Shown here piece after piece: positions 47,533 through 56,534 of a DNA stretch of 64,000 nucleotides. Position 1 is the stretch's first letter; each line of letters opens with the position of its first letter. Below the pieces are notes generated by a model, which searched no databases, was not told the origin of the DNA, and worked only from the letters and a program-made list of their open reading frames with translations. The stretch lies in NCBI GenBank assembly GCA_052400625.1, contig JBQTGH010000014.1. The stretch is one strand, 5' to 3'. This stretch comes from Thermophagus sp052400625. Its GTDB lineage: Bacteria; Bacteroidota; Bacteroidia; Bacteroidales; Marinilabiliaceae. The position numbers and the translations under genes were made by a program.

Positions 47533-47934
47533 ATGAGTGATAAAGTTAAAAATCTTCAGGACCTCAGGGATTTGAGGGATGAACTCAAAGGAAAAATTCT
47601 TTTGCGTGAGAAAAGCAATGCCCCGGAAAAACTGGTGCAGATAAAAGTGTCGATGGCGACTTGCGGTATCGCCTCTGGCGCACGCGAAACCATGAACTAC
47701 CTCATTGATGAATTGGATAAGCAGGACGTGGATGCTGTAGTGACCCAAACAGGATGCATGGGGTATTGTTATGCCGAGCCTACCATTGAAGTGACTTTGC
47801 CCGGTGAAAAACCTGTGGTATTTGGTTATGTAGATACGGCTAAAGCGGCAGAAATCATTGATAAATACATTAAGAATGGGGAATTGGTGGATGGCATCAT
47901 TCCCGACACTTATAAGACAATCGACAATAAATAA
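47533..47934 (+). CDS. Thioredoxin-like [2Fe-2S] ferredoxin domain protein
   Basis: 133 aa from ATG 47533 (the frame opens 6 bp earlier at TTG). The fold is that of NuoE-type thioredoxin-like ferredoxins. Cysteines seen are the one in SMATCGIASGA and the pair in TGCMGYC; the second Cys of the first motif (Cys-x4-Cys in HydB and HydC) is missing. Such three-Cys variants (ATCGIAAGA type) accompany many HydABC loci, so this may be a normal form; a cluster may need another ligand. Precedes hydB by 14 bp. Confidence 0.85.
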   Translation: MSDKVKNLQDLRDLRDELKGKILLREKSNAPEKLVQIKVSMATCGIASGARETMNYLIDELDKQDVDAVVTQTGCMGYCYAEPTIEVTLPGEKPVVFGYVDTAKAAEIIDKYIKNGELVDGIIPDTYKTIDNK

Positions 47935-47948
47935 ACCCTTTTTTAGCT

Positions 47949-49742
47949 ATGGCCAAATTCAAGTATCATGTTCTGGTTTGCGGAGGTACCGGTTGCCGGG
48001 CTTCCCAAAGCGATGCCATCGTCGCCAATCTCAAAAAGGCGGTGGCGGATAACAATCTTGCCAACGACGTCCAGGTGATCAAAACCGGCTGTTTCGGTTT
48101 CTGTGAAAAGGGACCCGTGGTGAAAATGGTCCCCGACAATACTTTTTACGTGCAGGTGACACCTCAGGATGCTGAAGAGTTGGTGCTCGAACATCTGGTT
48201 AAAGGACGAAAAGTTAACAGACTGCTCTATGTCGATCCTGAAACCAACGCTTCGGTGAGCGATTCCAAACATATGGAGTTCTACAAAAAACAATTGAGAA
48301 TAGCTTTAAGAAATTGTGGGTTTATTGATCCAGAAAATATAGAGGAATACATCGCCCGGGACGGATACTCTGCCCTTGGAATGGTTATGGAACAACTTTC
48401 CCCCGAAAAAGCCATTGAGGTGGTTAAGGAGTCCGGTCTCAGAGGTAGAGGAGGGGGGGGGTTCCCCACCGGACTGAAGTGGGAGCTGACCCGAAAATCA
48501 AATGCCAATCAAAAATTTGTTGTTTGTAACGCCGATGAAGGCGATCCCGGAGCCTTCATGGATCGGTCAATACTGGAAGGTGATCCTCATTCTGTTTTGG
48601 AAGCTATGGCTATTTGCGGTTATTGTATTGGGGCTGATAAAGGGCTGATCTATATCCGCGCGGAATATCCCCTGGCCATTAAACGTCTTAAGATAGCCAT
48701 TGATCAGGCCCAACAATATGGTTTGCTTGGTGATAATATTTTCGGTTCCGGGTTTTCGTTTGATGTGACCATTCGTTATGGTGCCGGCGCTTTTGTATGC
48801 GGCGAAGAAACGGCACTCATTCATTCCATGGAAGGGAAACGGGGCGAACCCACCGTAAAGCCACCATTTCCCGCACAAAGTGGTTACAAGGGCCAACCCA
48901 CCAATGTCAACAATGTGGAAACCCTTGCCAATATTCCTGTCATCTTTTTGAAAGGAGCCGATTGGTTTAGAAATATTGGGACGCCTAAAAGTCCGGGAAC
49001 CAAAGTGTTTGCGCTGGCCGGAAAGGTTAACAATGTGGGACTTATCGAAGTGCCAATGGGTACTACCTTACGGGAAGTGATTTTTGATATCGGTGGCGGT
49101 ATTAAGGGCGGAAAGAAGTTTAAAGCCGTTCAAACCGGAGGGCCTTCAGGCGGATGTCTGACAGAGAAACACCTGGATCTGCCCATCGATTATGAGACAT
49201 TGCTGGCCAATGGGTCCATGATGGGGTCAGGAGGGATGATTGTTATGGATGAGGACGATTGCATGGTCTCTGTCGCTAAATTCTATCTCGACTTCACCGT
49301 GGAAGAAAGCTGCGGGAAATGTTCTCCTTGCCGCATCGGAAACAAGAGACTCTATGAATTACTCGATAAAATAACCCTTGGGAAAGGCGAGGAGGGCGAT
49401 CTGGTCCGACTCAGAAATTTGGGAAATGTGATCAAAGATACGGCTCTTTGCGGATTGGGACAGACATCCCCCAACCCGGTGTTATCGACCATGGATAATT
49501 TCCCCGATGAGTATGAAGCACACGTTAAAAATGGAAAATGTCCGGCCGGACAATGCCGGGCTCTCATGCAGTATGTGATCGACCAAAACTTATGTGTTGG
49601 GTGTACTCTGTGCTCCCGGGTTTGTCCTGTCGATGCTATTTCCGGCAGTAAAAAATTGCCTCATTTTATCAATAGTCTGGTTTGTATCAAGTGCGGGGCT
49701 TGCATGGAAAAATGTAAGTTCGGTGCCATCAGTGTTCAGTAG
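47949..49742 (+). CDS. hydB: [FeFe] hydrogenase subunit HydB (NuoF-like, diaphorase)
   Basis: 597 aa, three parts. Residues 1-90 form a thioredoxin-like [2Fe-2S] domain with Cys11/16/48/52. The NuoF core has the FMN/NADH loop RGRGGGGFPTGLKW near 160-173, a second Gly-rich NADH motif GAGAFVCGEETAL near 279-291 and the N3-type [4Fe-4S] motif ESCGKCSPCRIG near 458-469. Two C-terminal [4Fe-4S] ferredoxin sites CVGCTLCSRVC and CIKCGACMEKC end the protein. It passes electrons between NAD(H) and the HydA chain in bifurcating hydrogenases. Confidence 0.95.
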   Translation: MAKFKYHVLVCGGTGCRASQSDAIVANLKKAVADNNLANDVQVIKTGCFGFCEKGPVVKMVPDNTFYVQVTPQDAEELVLEHLVKGRKVNRLLYVDPETNASVSDSKHMEFYKKQLRIALRNCGFIDPENIEEYIARDGYSALGMVMEQLSPEKAIEVVKESGLRGRGGGGFPTGLKWELTRKSNANQKFVVCNADEGDPGAFMDRSILEGDPHSVLEAMAICGYCIGADKGLIYIRAEYPLAIKRLKIAIDQAQQYGLLGDNIFGSGFSFDVTIRYGAGAFVCGEETALIHSMEGKRGEPTVKPPFPAQSGYKGQPTNVNNVETLANIPVIFLKGADWFRNIGTPKSPGTKVFALAGKVNNVGLIEVPMGTTLREVIFDIGGGIKGGKKFKAVQTGGPSGGCLTEKHLDLPIDYETLLANGSMMGSGGMIVMDEDDCMVSVAKFYLDFTVEESCGKCSPCRIGNKRLYELLDKITLGKGEEGDLVRLRNLGNVIKDTALCGLGQTSPNPVLSTMDNFPDEYEAHVKNGKCPAGQCRALMQYVIDQNLCVGCTLCSRVCPVDAISGSKKLPHFINSLVCIKCGACMEKCKFGAISVQ

Positions 49743-49775
49743 CCTGAGTTTTAATCATTGGAAAATCGTATTAAG

Positions 49776-51545
49776 ATGAACATCGTAAAATTAATCATAG
49801 ATGACAAGCCGGTGGTAGTAGAGCAAGGAACTACCATTCTGGAAGCCGCCAAATCCATCGGAATTAACGTTCCTTCGTTGTGTTATATGAAGATGGAAGA
49901 CCTAAATTTCGAAAACAAACCGGGAGGATGCAGAGTGTGTGTGGTGGAAGTAGAAGGACGCCGGAATCTTGCCCCTGCCTGCAAAACGGAATGTACCGAA
50001 GGAATGATTGTTAAAACGCATACCGTGAGAGTCATAAATGCACGTCGTACCGTTGTGGAACTCATACTTTCCGATCATCCTGCCGAATGTCTGACCTGTG
50101 CCAAATCGGGAGAGTGTGAATTGCAGAAATTGGCTCAGAATTTGGGAATCAGGGAAATTCACTATACCGGCGCACAATCTCATTACAAAGGAGATCGGTC
50201 CCCTGCCATCATCCGGGAAATGGACAAATGCATTATGTGTCGTCGTTGCGAAACCATCTGCAACGAAGTACAAACGGTTGGTGTCTTGTCGGCCGTCAAT
50301 CGTGGCTTTGAATCGGTGGTAGCCCCCGCTTTTGAGATGGATCTGGACCATTCGGTTTGTACTTATTGCGGCCAGTGCGTGGCTGTGTGTCCCACCGGCG
50401 CTTTAACCGAGCGCGATTATACATGGAAGGTGATCGATGCGCTGGTCGATCCTCAAAAAACGGTGGTGGTTCAAACCGCACCGGCAGTAAGAGCTGCCCT
50501 GGGAGAAGCATTCGGGATGGAACCCGGCACTCTGGTTACAGGGAAAATGGTGTCGGCACTCAAAAAACTTGGGTTCGATTATGTGTTTGATACCGACTTT
50601 GCTGCTGACCTCACCATCATGGAAGAAGGTACCGAGTTTCTCGACCGGCTAAATCGTTTCTTGAATGGTGATCAAAGCGTTAAATTGCCAATCCTGACAA
50701 GCTGTTGTCCCGCCTGGGTCAAGTTTTTTGAGCACCAGTTTCCGGAAATGTTAGAGATCCCCTCTACGGCCAAATCTCCTCAGCAAATGTTTGGGGCCAT
50801 TGCCAAAACTTATTTTGCCAAAATCCTTAAAAAGAAACGAGAAGACCTGGTGGTGGTATCTGTGATGCCTTGCCTGGCCAAGAAATATGAGTGCACACGT
50901 GATGAGTTTTCCGTAAACGGTGACCCCGATGTGAATGTGTCTGTTACTACCCGCGAGCTGGCACAGCTCATCCGAAACGCCAACATCGATTTTGCTGCCC
51001 TTGAGGACGATGAATTCGATCAACCGCTGGGTGAATCTACCGGCGCCGGAGTAATTTTCGGAACCACCGGCGGTGTCATTGAAGCTGCCGTGCGCACTGC
51101 CTATGAGTTGCATACCGGTAAAAACCTTGAAAAAGTAGAGTTTGAGGAGCTCAGAGGTATGGATGGTCTGCGCAAAGCTTCCGTGGATTTTAACGGTATG
51201 AAACTAAATATCGGAATTGCTCACGGACTGGGAAATGCGCGTAAATTATTGGAGGATGTAAAGGCCGGGAAGTCTGATTTCCACGCCATTGAAATTATGG
51301 CTTGTCCCGGTGGTTGCATCGGAGGGGGCGGACAGCCCTATCATCACGGCAATGTGGAGATCCTTAAAAAAAGACAACGCGCCATTTATGCCGAAGATGC
51401 AGGAAAAACCATCCGAAAATCTCACAAAAATCCCTTTATTCAGGAATTATATGCCCAATTCCTCGGGAAACCGCTCAGTGATCTGTCGCATGAATTATTA
51501 CATACTCATTATTTCAACCGGAAGAAAAAGACAGAGATCGAATAA
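49776..51545 (+). CDS. hydA: [FeFe] hydrogenase catalytic subunit HydA
   Basis: 589 aa from ATG 49776 (a TTG 18 bp upstream is in frame). The N-terminal [2Fe-2S] domain has Cys36/52/55/69; then a His-ligated [4Fe-4S] site HPAECLTCAKSGEC; then CIMCRRCETIC and CTYCGQCVAVC. The H-cluster domain is canonical: TSCCPAW with Cys310 (proton transfer) and Cys311, MPCLAKKYE with Cys366, and MACPGGCIGGGGQP with Cys510 and Cys514. The C-terminal small-subunit-like segment (AIYAEDAGKTIRKSHKNPFI) is fused. Soluble, probably forming the HydABC complex. Confidence 0.97.
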   Translation: MNIVKLIIDDKPVVVEQGTTILEAAKSIGINVPSLCYMKMEDLNFENKPGGCRVCVVEVEGRRNLAPACKTECTEGMIVKTHTVRVINARRTVVELILSDHPAECLTCAKSGECELQKLAQNLGIREIHYTGAQSHYKGDRSPAIIREMDKCIMCRRCETICNEVQTVGVLSAVNRGFESVVAPAFEMDLDHSVCTYCGQCVAVCPTGALTERDYTWKVIDALVDPQKTVVVQTAPAVRAALGEAFGMEPGTLVTGKMVSALKKLGFDYVFDTDFAADLTIMEEGTEFLDRLNRFLNGDQSVKLPILTSCCPAWVKFFEHQFPEMLEIPSTAKSPQQMFGAIAKTYFAKILKKKREDLVVVSVMPCLAKKYECTRDEFSVNGDPDVNVSVTTRELAQLIRNANIDFAALEDDEFDQPLGESTGAGVIFGTTGGVIEAAVRTAYELHTGKNLEKVEFEELRGMDGLRKASVDFNGMKLNIGIAHGLGNARKLLEDVKAGKSDFHAIEIMACPGGCIGGGGQPYHHGNVEILKKRQRAIYAEDAGKTIRKSHKNPFIQELYAQFLGKPLSDLSHELLHTHYFNRKKKTEIE

Positions 51546-51616
51546 CGGTGGACTGTGGAGGGATCTAAATTCTAACCTGCTAAATGATCATTGGTAATTG
51601 AAAATTAACTTGCGAT

Positions 51617-52090
51617 ATGGCAAAAATCAAAATACCCGATAATAAAGTTCAAGAACTGAAAGACATTTGTAAAAAGTTCAACAATGAACCGGGAGAACTG
51701 ATTAATGTTCTTCATCAGGCTCAAAATCTATTAGGTTATCTTCCTGCCGAGGTGCAGGAGATCGTGGCTGAAGAATTAAATGTTTCGGTGGCTCATGTTT
51801 ATGGGGTGGTGACGTTTTATTCCTTTTTCTCCATGTTGCCCAAAGGAAAACATCCTATTTCCATCTGTATGGGTACGGCCTGTTATGTCCGTGGCGCGGA
51901 AAAAGTATTGGATGAATTTAAACGAAGGCTCGATATCAAAGTGGGTGAAACCACCCCCGACGGAAAGTTTTCCCTCAGTTGCCTGAGATGCGTCGGTGCC
52001 TGTGGCCTTGCCCCGGTCATTACCATCGGAGAAAGAGTGTACGGACGAGTGTCGCCTGAAGATGTAAAGAAAATTCTGGATGAGTATTAA
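51617..52090 (+). CDS. hydC: [FeFe] hydrogenase subunit HydC (NuoE-like)
   Basis: 157 aa, NuoE family with an N-terminal helical bundle and a C-terminal thioredoxin-like [2Fe-2S] domain: MGTACYVRGA after SICMG supplies the Cys-x4-Cys pair, and CLRCVGACGLAP the second pair. It completes the HydABC complex. The order is B-A-C, whereas C-B-A is the more usual order. About 70 bp after hydA; a 137-bp gap follows before hydG. Confidence 0.93.
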   Translation: MAKIKIPDNKVQELKDICKKFNNEPGELINVLHQAQNLLGYLPAEVQEIVAEELNVSVAHVYGVVTFYSFFSMLPKGKHPISICMGTACYVRGAEKVLDEFKRRLDIKVGETTPDGKFSLSCLRCVGACGLAPVITIGERVYGRVSPEDVKKILDEY

Positions 52091-52227
52091 AAACCGGCGA
52101 TAGAGACTATGTTCCTGATACAGGGGGCCTGACATTTTTCGGTGCTAAAGATGTCCCATTCTTTTTCGGCGCATTTGTTTCCATTACCCGGCAATCATCG
52201 TACCTTTATCCCTTTAAAGATTAAGCT

Positions 52228-53661
52228 ATGCCTAATATTTATGATCCGCAGCAATATAAGCTTGATGATCGTCCAATGGAGAATTTTTTGGATGCCAATG
52301 AAATATGGGACATCCTCAAACGTAATGAAAATCCGGATCCCCAAAGAGTGCGCGAAGTTATTGCCCGGGCTTTGGATAAGAACCGGCTTACGCTGGATGA
52401 AACCGCTGTTCTGATCAATGCCAATACCCCGGAGCTGATTGAAGAAATAAAAAACGGGGCCCGCCAACTGAAAGAGAAAGTTTACGGAAAACGCATCGTG
52501 TTGTTTGCGCCCCTGTATATTGGAAACTTGTGTGTTAATAATTGTGCTTATTGTGGTTTCCGGGCCGATAATCAAAAGCAAAAGCGCATGACTCTCTCGC
52601 CCGAAGAAATCCGAGATGAGGTGACCATGCTCGAAGATGCCGGACATAAGCGTCTAATTCTGGTTTTTGGCGAACATCCCAAATACGATCCACAATTTAT
52701 CGCCGATACGGTTCGTCAGGTTTATAAAGTAAAACATTTGAATGGTGAGATCAGAAGGGTTAACATCAATGCCGCACCCCTCGACGTGGATGGGTTTAAA
52801 ACCGTTAAAGATGCCGGCATCGGAACCTATCAGGTGTTTCAGGAGACCTATCACCGGGATACTTACCTGAAAGTGCATCTGGGTGGAAAAAAACGGGACT
52901 ATGACTGGCGCATTACCTCCCTTGACCGTGCTCAGGAGGCCGGAATAGATGACGTAGGCATTGGGGCTTTGTTGGGGCTTTACGACTGGCGATTTGAAGT
53001 GATGGGGCTGCTGCGGCATGTAAACCATTTTGAGGCCGTTTATAATGTCGGTCCCCATACCATTTCTTTTCCACGTATTAAAACCGCATCAGGATTTAAA
53101 GTCAGAGATGATTACAATGTCTCCGATGAGGATTTTACGCGCTTAGTGGCCATCCTAAGATTGGCTGTCCCCTATACCGGATTAATCCTTACGGCCCGGG
53201 AACCGGCACATATCCGCGATGAGGTGCTCCAATTTGGCGTTTCACAAATCGATGGCGGTACCAATATTGAAATGAAAGGCTATTCCAAACAAAAGAATCA
53301 GCAAGACCTCGATCAGGAACAGTTTACCATCGGAGACAACCGTTCCCTGAACGAGGTGATGGAGGAATTAATAGGCCATGGATATTTACCCTCATTTTGT
53401 ACCGCATGCTATCGACTGAAACGGACCGGGGAACATTTTATGGAATTCTCTGTCCCCGGATTTATCAAACGGTTTTGTCAGCCCAATGCCATACTTACCA
53501 TGGCCGAATATCTTGAGGATTATGCGCCTCAGAAAACAAAAGAGATGGGATATCACCTGATCGAAGAAAACCTGAAAGACTACCGGGACGAACAGTTTCG
53601 TGAAAAATTATCCCAACGGCTGGATCGCATAAAAAAAGGGGAGAGGGATTTGTATTTCTAA
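52228..53661 (+). CDS. hydG: [FeFe] hydrogenase maturase HydG
   Basis: 477 aa radical SAM tyrosine lyase that makes the CO and CN ligands of the H-cluster. The SAM-cluster motif CVNNCAYC is at Cys102/106/109, and the second cluster motif of HydG, CX2CX22C, is complete at Cys391/394/417; this tail separates HydG from ThiH. Placed after hydC in the same direction; whether it shares the transcript is uncertain because the gap is 137 bp. The other maturases HydE and HydF are not in the window. The end overlaps the convergent panE gene by 4 bp. Confidence 0.95.
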   Translation: MPNIYDPQQYKLDDRPMENFLDANEIWDILKRNENPDPQRVREVIARALDKNRLTLDETAVLINANTPELIEEIKNGARQLKEKVYGKRIVLFAPLYIGNLCVNNCAYCGFRADNQKQKRMTLSPEEIRDEVTMLEDAGHKRLILVFGEHPKYDPQFIADTVRQVYKVKHLNGEIRRVNINAAPLDVDGFKTVKDAGIGTYQVFQETYHRDTYLKVHLGGKKRDYDWRITSLDRAQEAGIDDVGIGALLGLYDWRFEVMGLLRHVNHFEAVYNVGPHTISFPRIKTASGFKVRDDYNVSDEDFTRLVAILRLAVPYTGLILTAREPAHIRDEVLQFGVSQIDGGTNIEMKGYSKQKNQQDLDQEQFTIGDNRSLNEVMEELIGHGYLPSFCTACYRLKRTGEHFMEFSVPGFIKRFCQPNAILTMAEYLEDYAPQKTKEMGYHLIEENLKDYRDEQFREKLSQRLDRIKKGERDLYF

Positions 53662-54590
53662 TCCCGCTCTGCTTGCCTGGCTTTTTTTTCCATCAGTAAT
53701 AATGAATAATAGACAAACCGGTTTACCGGGACATCCACTCCGGCTTTGTCGGCCAGTTTTACCACGGTTCCGTTTTGATATTCCAGTTCGGATGGTTTGC
53801 CTTCCCATACATCACGGGTGAGAGAAGAGGTGGACTCATAAGGAAACGAGTCAATAAATGCCATGGTTTTGTCCACCAATTCAGGTTCCAGATTGATCTT
53901 TAGGGCTTTGGCGAGCTGTGCTATCTCTTCAAATAGGTTGCGCATCATCTGACGTGTTTCGGGCTGTTCGCGCACTTCTCCATAGGTGGCACGGGTTACC
54001 CCTAGGAGTCCGCTGACACAAATAGCCAGGAATTTACGCCACAAATCCGCCTGTATGTCTTTTGAAACAACCGATTGAATAGCCGCCTTCTCAAAAACCG
54101 CTTGAAGATCTGCAACCCTTTGCGTCTGAGAACTGTCACATTCCCCAAAGACAATGGTGGGTTCAACGGCAAAATGATTGATGATTCCCGGCCCGTCGAT
54201 TTTGCTGATGATGCGGCATAGTCCGGAAAGTACATTGTTTTCAGGTAAAAAGGATTTTAATTCATCGCTGGCCAATACCCCGTTTTGCAACGGTAATACC
54301 ATGGTTTTTTCATGAATAACCGGTGCCAGTTGGCGGGCAATTTCTTTAACCTGCCAAGCCTTTACGGCGATTATCACCAAATCGGGGGTGCCGGCTTCAC
54401 TGATCTTATCGGTTACTTTCACCGGCTTTACATGAATATCGCCATTGATGCTTTTTACTTTCAGTCCATCCTTTTCCATGGCCGCTTTGTGGGCCCCACG
54501 TGCAATAAAGGTTACATCATTTCCGGCAACCGCCAAACGGCCTCCAAAATAACCGCCTACACCACCGGTGCCTATCACTAATATTCGCAT
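53658..54590 (-). CDS. panE: 2-dehydropantoate 2-reductase (ketopantoate reductase)
   Basis: 310 aa. ApbA/PanE family with the dinucleotide motif GTGGVGGYFGGRLA near 7-20, LPLQNGV near 97-103, the helical C-terminal domain (KFLAICVSGLLGVTRATYGEV) and the late SLTRDVWEGKPSE segment. It reduces ketopantoate to pantoate with NADPH for coenzyme A. PanE-like paralogues with other substrates exist, so the exact reaction is likely but not certain. Convergent with hydG. Confidence 0.88.
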   Translation of the reverse strand: MRILVIGTGGVGGYFGGRLAVAGNDVTFIARGAHKAAMEKDGLKVKSINGDIHVKPVKVTDKISEAGTPDLVIIAVKAWQVKEIARQLAPVIHEKTMVLPLQNGVLASDELKSFLPENNVLSGLCRIISKIDGPGIINHFAVEPTIVFGECDSSQTQRVADLQAVFEKAAIQSVVSKDIQADLWRKFLAICVSGLLGVTRATYGEVREQPETRQMMRNLFEEIAQLAKALKINLEPELVDKTMAFIDSFPYESTSSLTRDVWEGKPSELEYQNGTVVKLADKAGVDVPVNRFVYYSLLLMEKKARQAERD

Positions 54591-54761
54591 TTCTATCTTA
54601 GTTTTATTTTTAGTTTGCCGAAACTACTAAATATTCGGTAAAATCTCAATCCCATAATATTTGTTTTGGGGTGTCAATGTATTAAAAACCAGGTTCTCAG
54701 TGTTATTCTCCGAAATATATTCTAACATCTAACATCTAATCTTTTATGTGTCAAATCGATG

Positions 54762-56375
54762 TTATTCCAGAATCAAATTTTGGTCTTTAGGATACCTTAC
54801 CGAATAGATCAGCCTCAGCTCTTTGGTTTCGCCGGGTGCCAGATTCAATTCCCAGGCGATCTTACCCAATACAGCGTTGACCCGTGCGCCACTGCTTTCT
54901 TCCAAATCTATTTTAATTTCACTGTTTGAGGATACCGGATATTGATCTTCTACCATAATCTTTGCCCGGCTGTCTTTGGTGTTTTTAACCGTTATTTTCC
55001 ATGCTTTGGTCTCTTTGCGGTTGTTTCCCAAAAACGATTTGGAGGAATAATCTTTCAACAGCTCACGTTTAACCACAATGGCCGGGTCGCGGCCCACCGA
55101 CACTTTTAGGGTATCTTCTGAGGTATACGGATCGAGAAAGGTTTTGCCTTGATAGGTTTGATGGAGATAAATATTGGCTTCACCGGGCAACAGGTCGAGA
55201 TCACTCCATTGAGAAATATGAGCCAGCAAATAAACATGGGGTGATAATTTGGGGACCGTCGCATACTGATAACCGGCCTCTATCCTGTAATCACGCACTG
55301 CCACATCATAACCTTGATTATCGGATGGGATGGTGTAAGGAATGTTGATTTGGAAAGCCGTAGTGGTTGGTTGGCGGGCAACGGTAACATTGGTACGTTT
55401 TAATGGGGTGGTACCGCGAATGAGCAATGGCTTTCCTTTTTTGGCATCGGCCGTAATAGTCATTTCGTTCAGTTCCATAGCGTCATCTGTCACCTGGATC
55501 GATTTCATGGGAGCAGGTCTTTGGAAATCCAGGAACCAGGGTTGCAGTTCAGGTTTGTAATTGCTGATTGAGGGATTGCCGGTGGAGAGCGTCAGCTTTA
55601 CGTTGTTCCAGGCTTCCTGTGTGTTTTGAAATACTTTTGCCTTATAGACCAGTGTTACCGGTTCATTGGTGTCATCCACGCGGATATCATAGAACGGTTG
55701 CCAGTGCGCATCTCGAACGGTATAGGTCAGAAGAATTGAAGTAGTTACAGCCCGGGGTGCCGACACAGCCACCTTTACCGTACTGGTAGGTTGGTTCTTT
55801 GTGGCGTTCAGCTCACCAAGCTGACGGTTCAGCTTCTCCAGACGTTCTTGCATTTTATGGGTCGTTTGCACATTGGCAAATATTGATTCTTCTATTTGGG
55901 TGAGCCGCTTCCGGAAAAAATCGGCCGCTTTGATGAGCTGGTCCACATCAACGCCTGTTTCTGCGCCACCAATGGTCTGATTGCTGAGAAGCATTTCCCG
56001 TTCTTTCACAAAAACGTTGCGGGAATTTTGCATCAGATCTATGCTGTCTTTCAATGCATCCCGTTGTCTGGTGAGTCGGTCAATCCGGGCATCGGAAGTG
56101 GCTTCTTCCATATAATCGAAGCTTTGATTGACTGATAGTATGGTGATTTCTTTCCCGGTGGCCACCAGCAGGCTATTGGTATTAAGTCGTGAGGTGAGTC
56201 CCTTAAAGAGCAACTCACTGGTTCCTGCAGGAACGCTGACTTGGGCCATCCGCGTTACTTGGGCGCCGTTCAGGTAAACCACAACCTCTTTTATTTCCGA
56301 TTCTACAGTTTTTAAATTTCCCGCCTGAAGCGACGTGAAAACCAAAATGGTGATAAACAGGACTATTGTTCTCAT
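54762..56375 (-). CDS. DUF4139 domain protein (mucoidy inhibitor MuiA-like)
   Basis: 537 aa from the ATG at 56375, where a signal peptide (MRTIVLFITILVFTSLQAG) starts; the frame is open 11 codons upstream. The N-terminal DUF4140-like part (VVYLNGAQVTRMAQVSVPAGTSELLFKGL) is followed by a coiled-coil region (about 90-210) and the C-terminal DUF4139 beta region ending in APGETKELRLIYSVRYPK. MuiA-type proteins have no settled biochemical role. Probably periplasmic or exported. The cysteine-repeat region lies 160 bp upstream on the same strand. Confidence 0.88.
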   Translation of the reverse strand: MRTIVLFITILVFTSLQAGNLKTVESEIKEVVVYLNGAQVTRMAQVSVPAGTSELLFKGLTSRLNTNSLLVATGKEITILSVNQSFDYMEEATSDARIDRLTRQRDALKDSIDLMQNSRNVFVKEREMLLSNQTIGGAETGVDVDQLIKAADFFRKRLTQIEESIFANVQTTHKMQERLEKLNRQLGELNATKNQPTSTVKVAVSAPRAVTTSILLTYTVRDAHWQPFYDIRVDDTNEPVTLVYKAKVFQNTQEAWNNVKLTLSTGNPSISNYKPELQPWFLDFQRPAPMKSIQVTDDAMELNEMTITADAKKGKPLLIRGTTPLKRTNVTVARQPTTTAFQINIPYTIPSDNQGYDVAVRDYRIEAGYQYATVPKLSPHVYLLAHISQWSDLDLLPGEANIYLHQTYQGKTFLDPYTSEDTLKVSVGRDPAIVVKRELLKDYSSKSFLGNNRKETKAWKITVKNTKDSRAKIMVEDQYPVSSNSEIKIDLEESSGARVNAVLGKIAWELNLAPGETKELRLIYSVRYPKDQNLILE

Positions 56376-56490
56376 ATCATTCTGTTTTGAAAGTTTTTCG
56401 AAGTACAATAATAAAGAATAGTATCAAATATACATTTATCGTGCCCGAATTTCCAGTTGACGATAAATTTTGAGGGAGTGTTCATCAATC

Positions 56491-56519
56491 TGTGTCCTGA
56501 TTATTTTTATGGGGACACA
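56491..56519 (+). repeat. Hairpin adjoining the 21-bp repeat array
   Basis: TGTGTCC (56491-56497) pairs perfectly with GGACACA (56513-56519). Lies between the MuiA-like gene and the repeat array. A TA-N3-TTTG near-promoter (56464-56472) precedes it on the plus strand, so a plus-strand RNA crossing the array is possible. Confidence 0.35.
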
Positions 56520-56534
56520 GTTCCGTGAATATTC

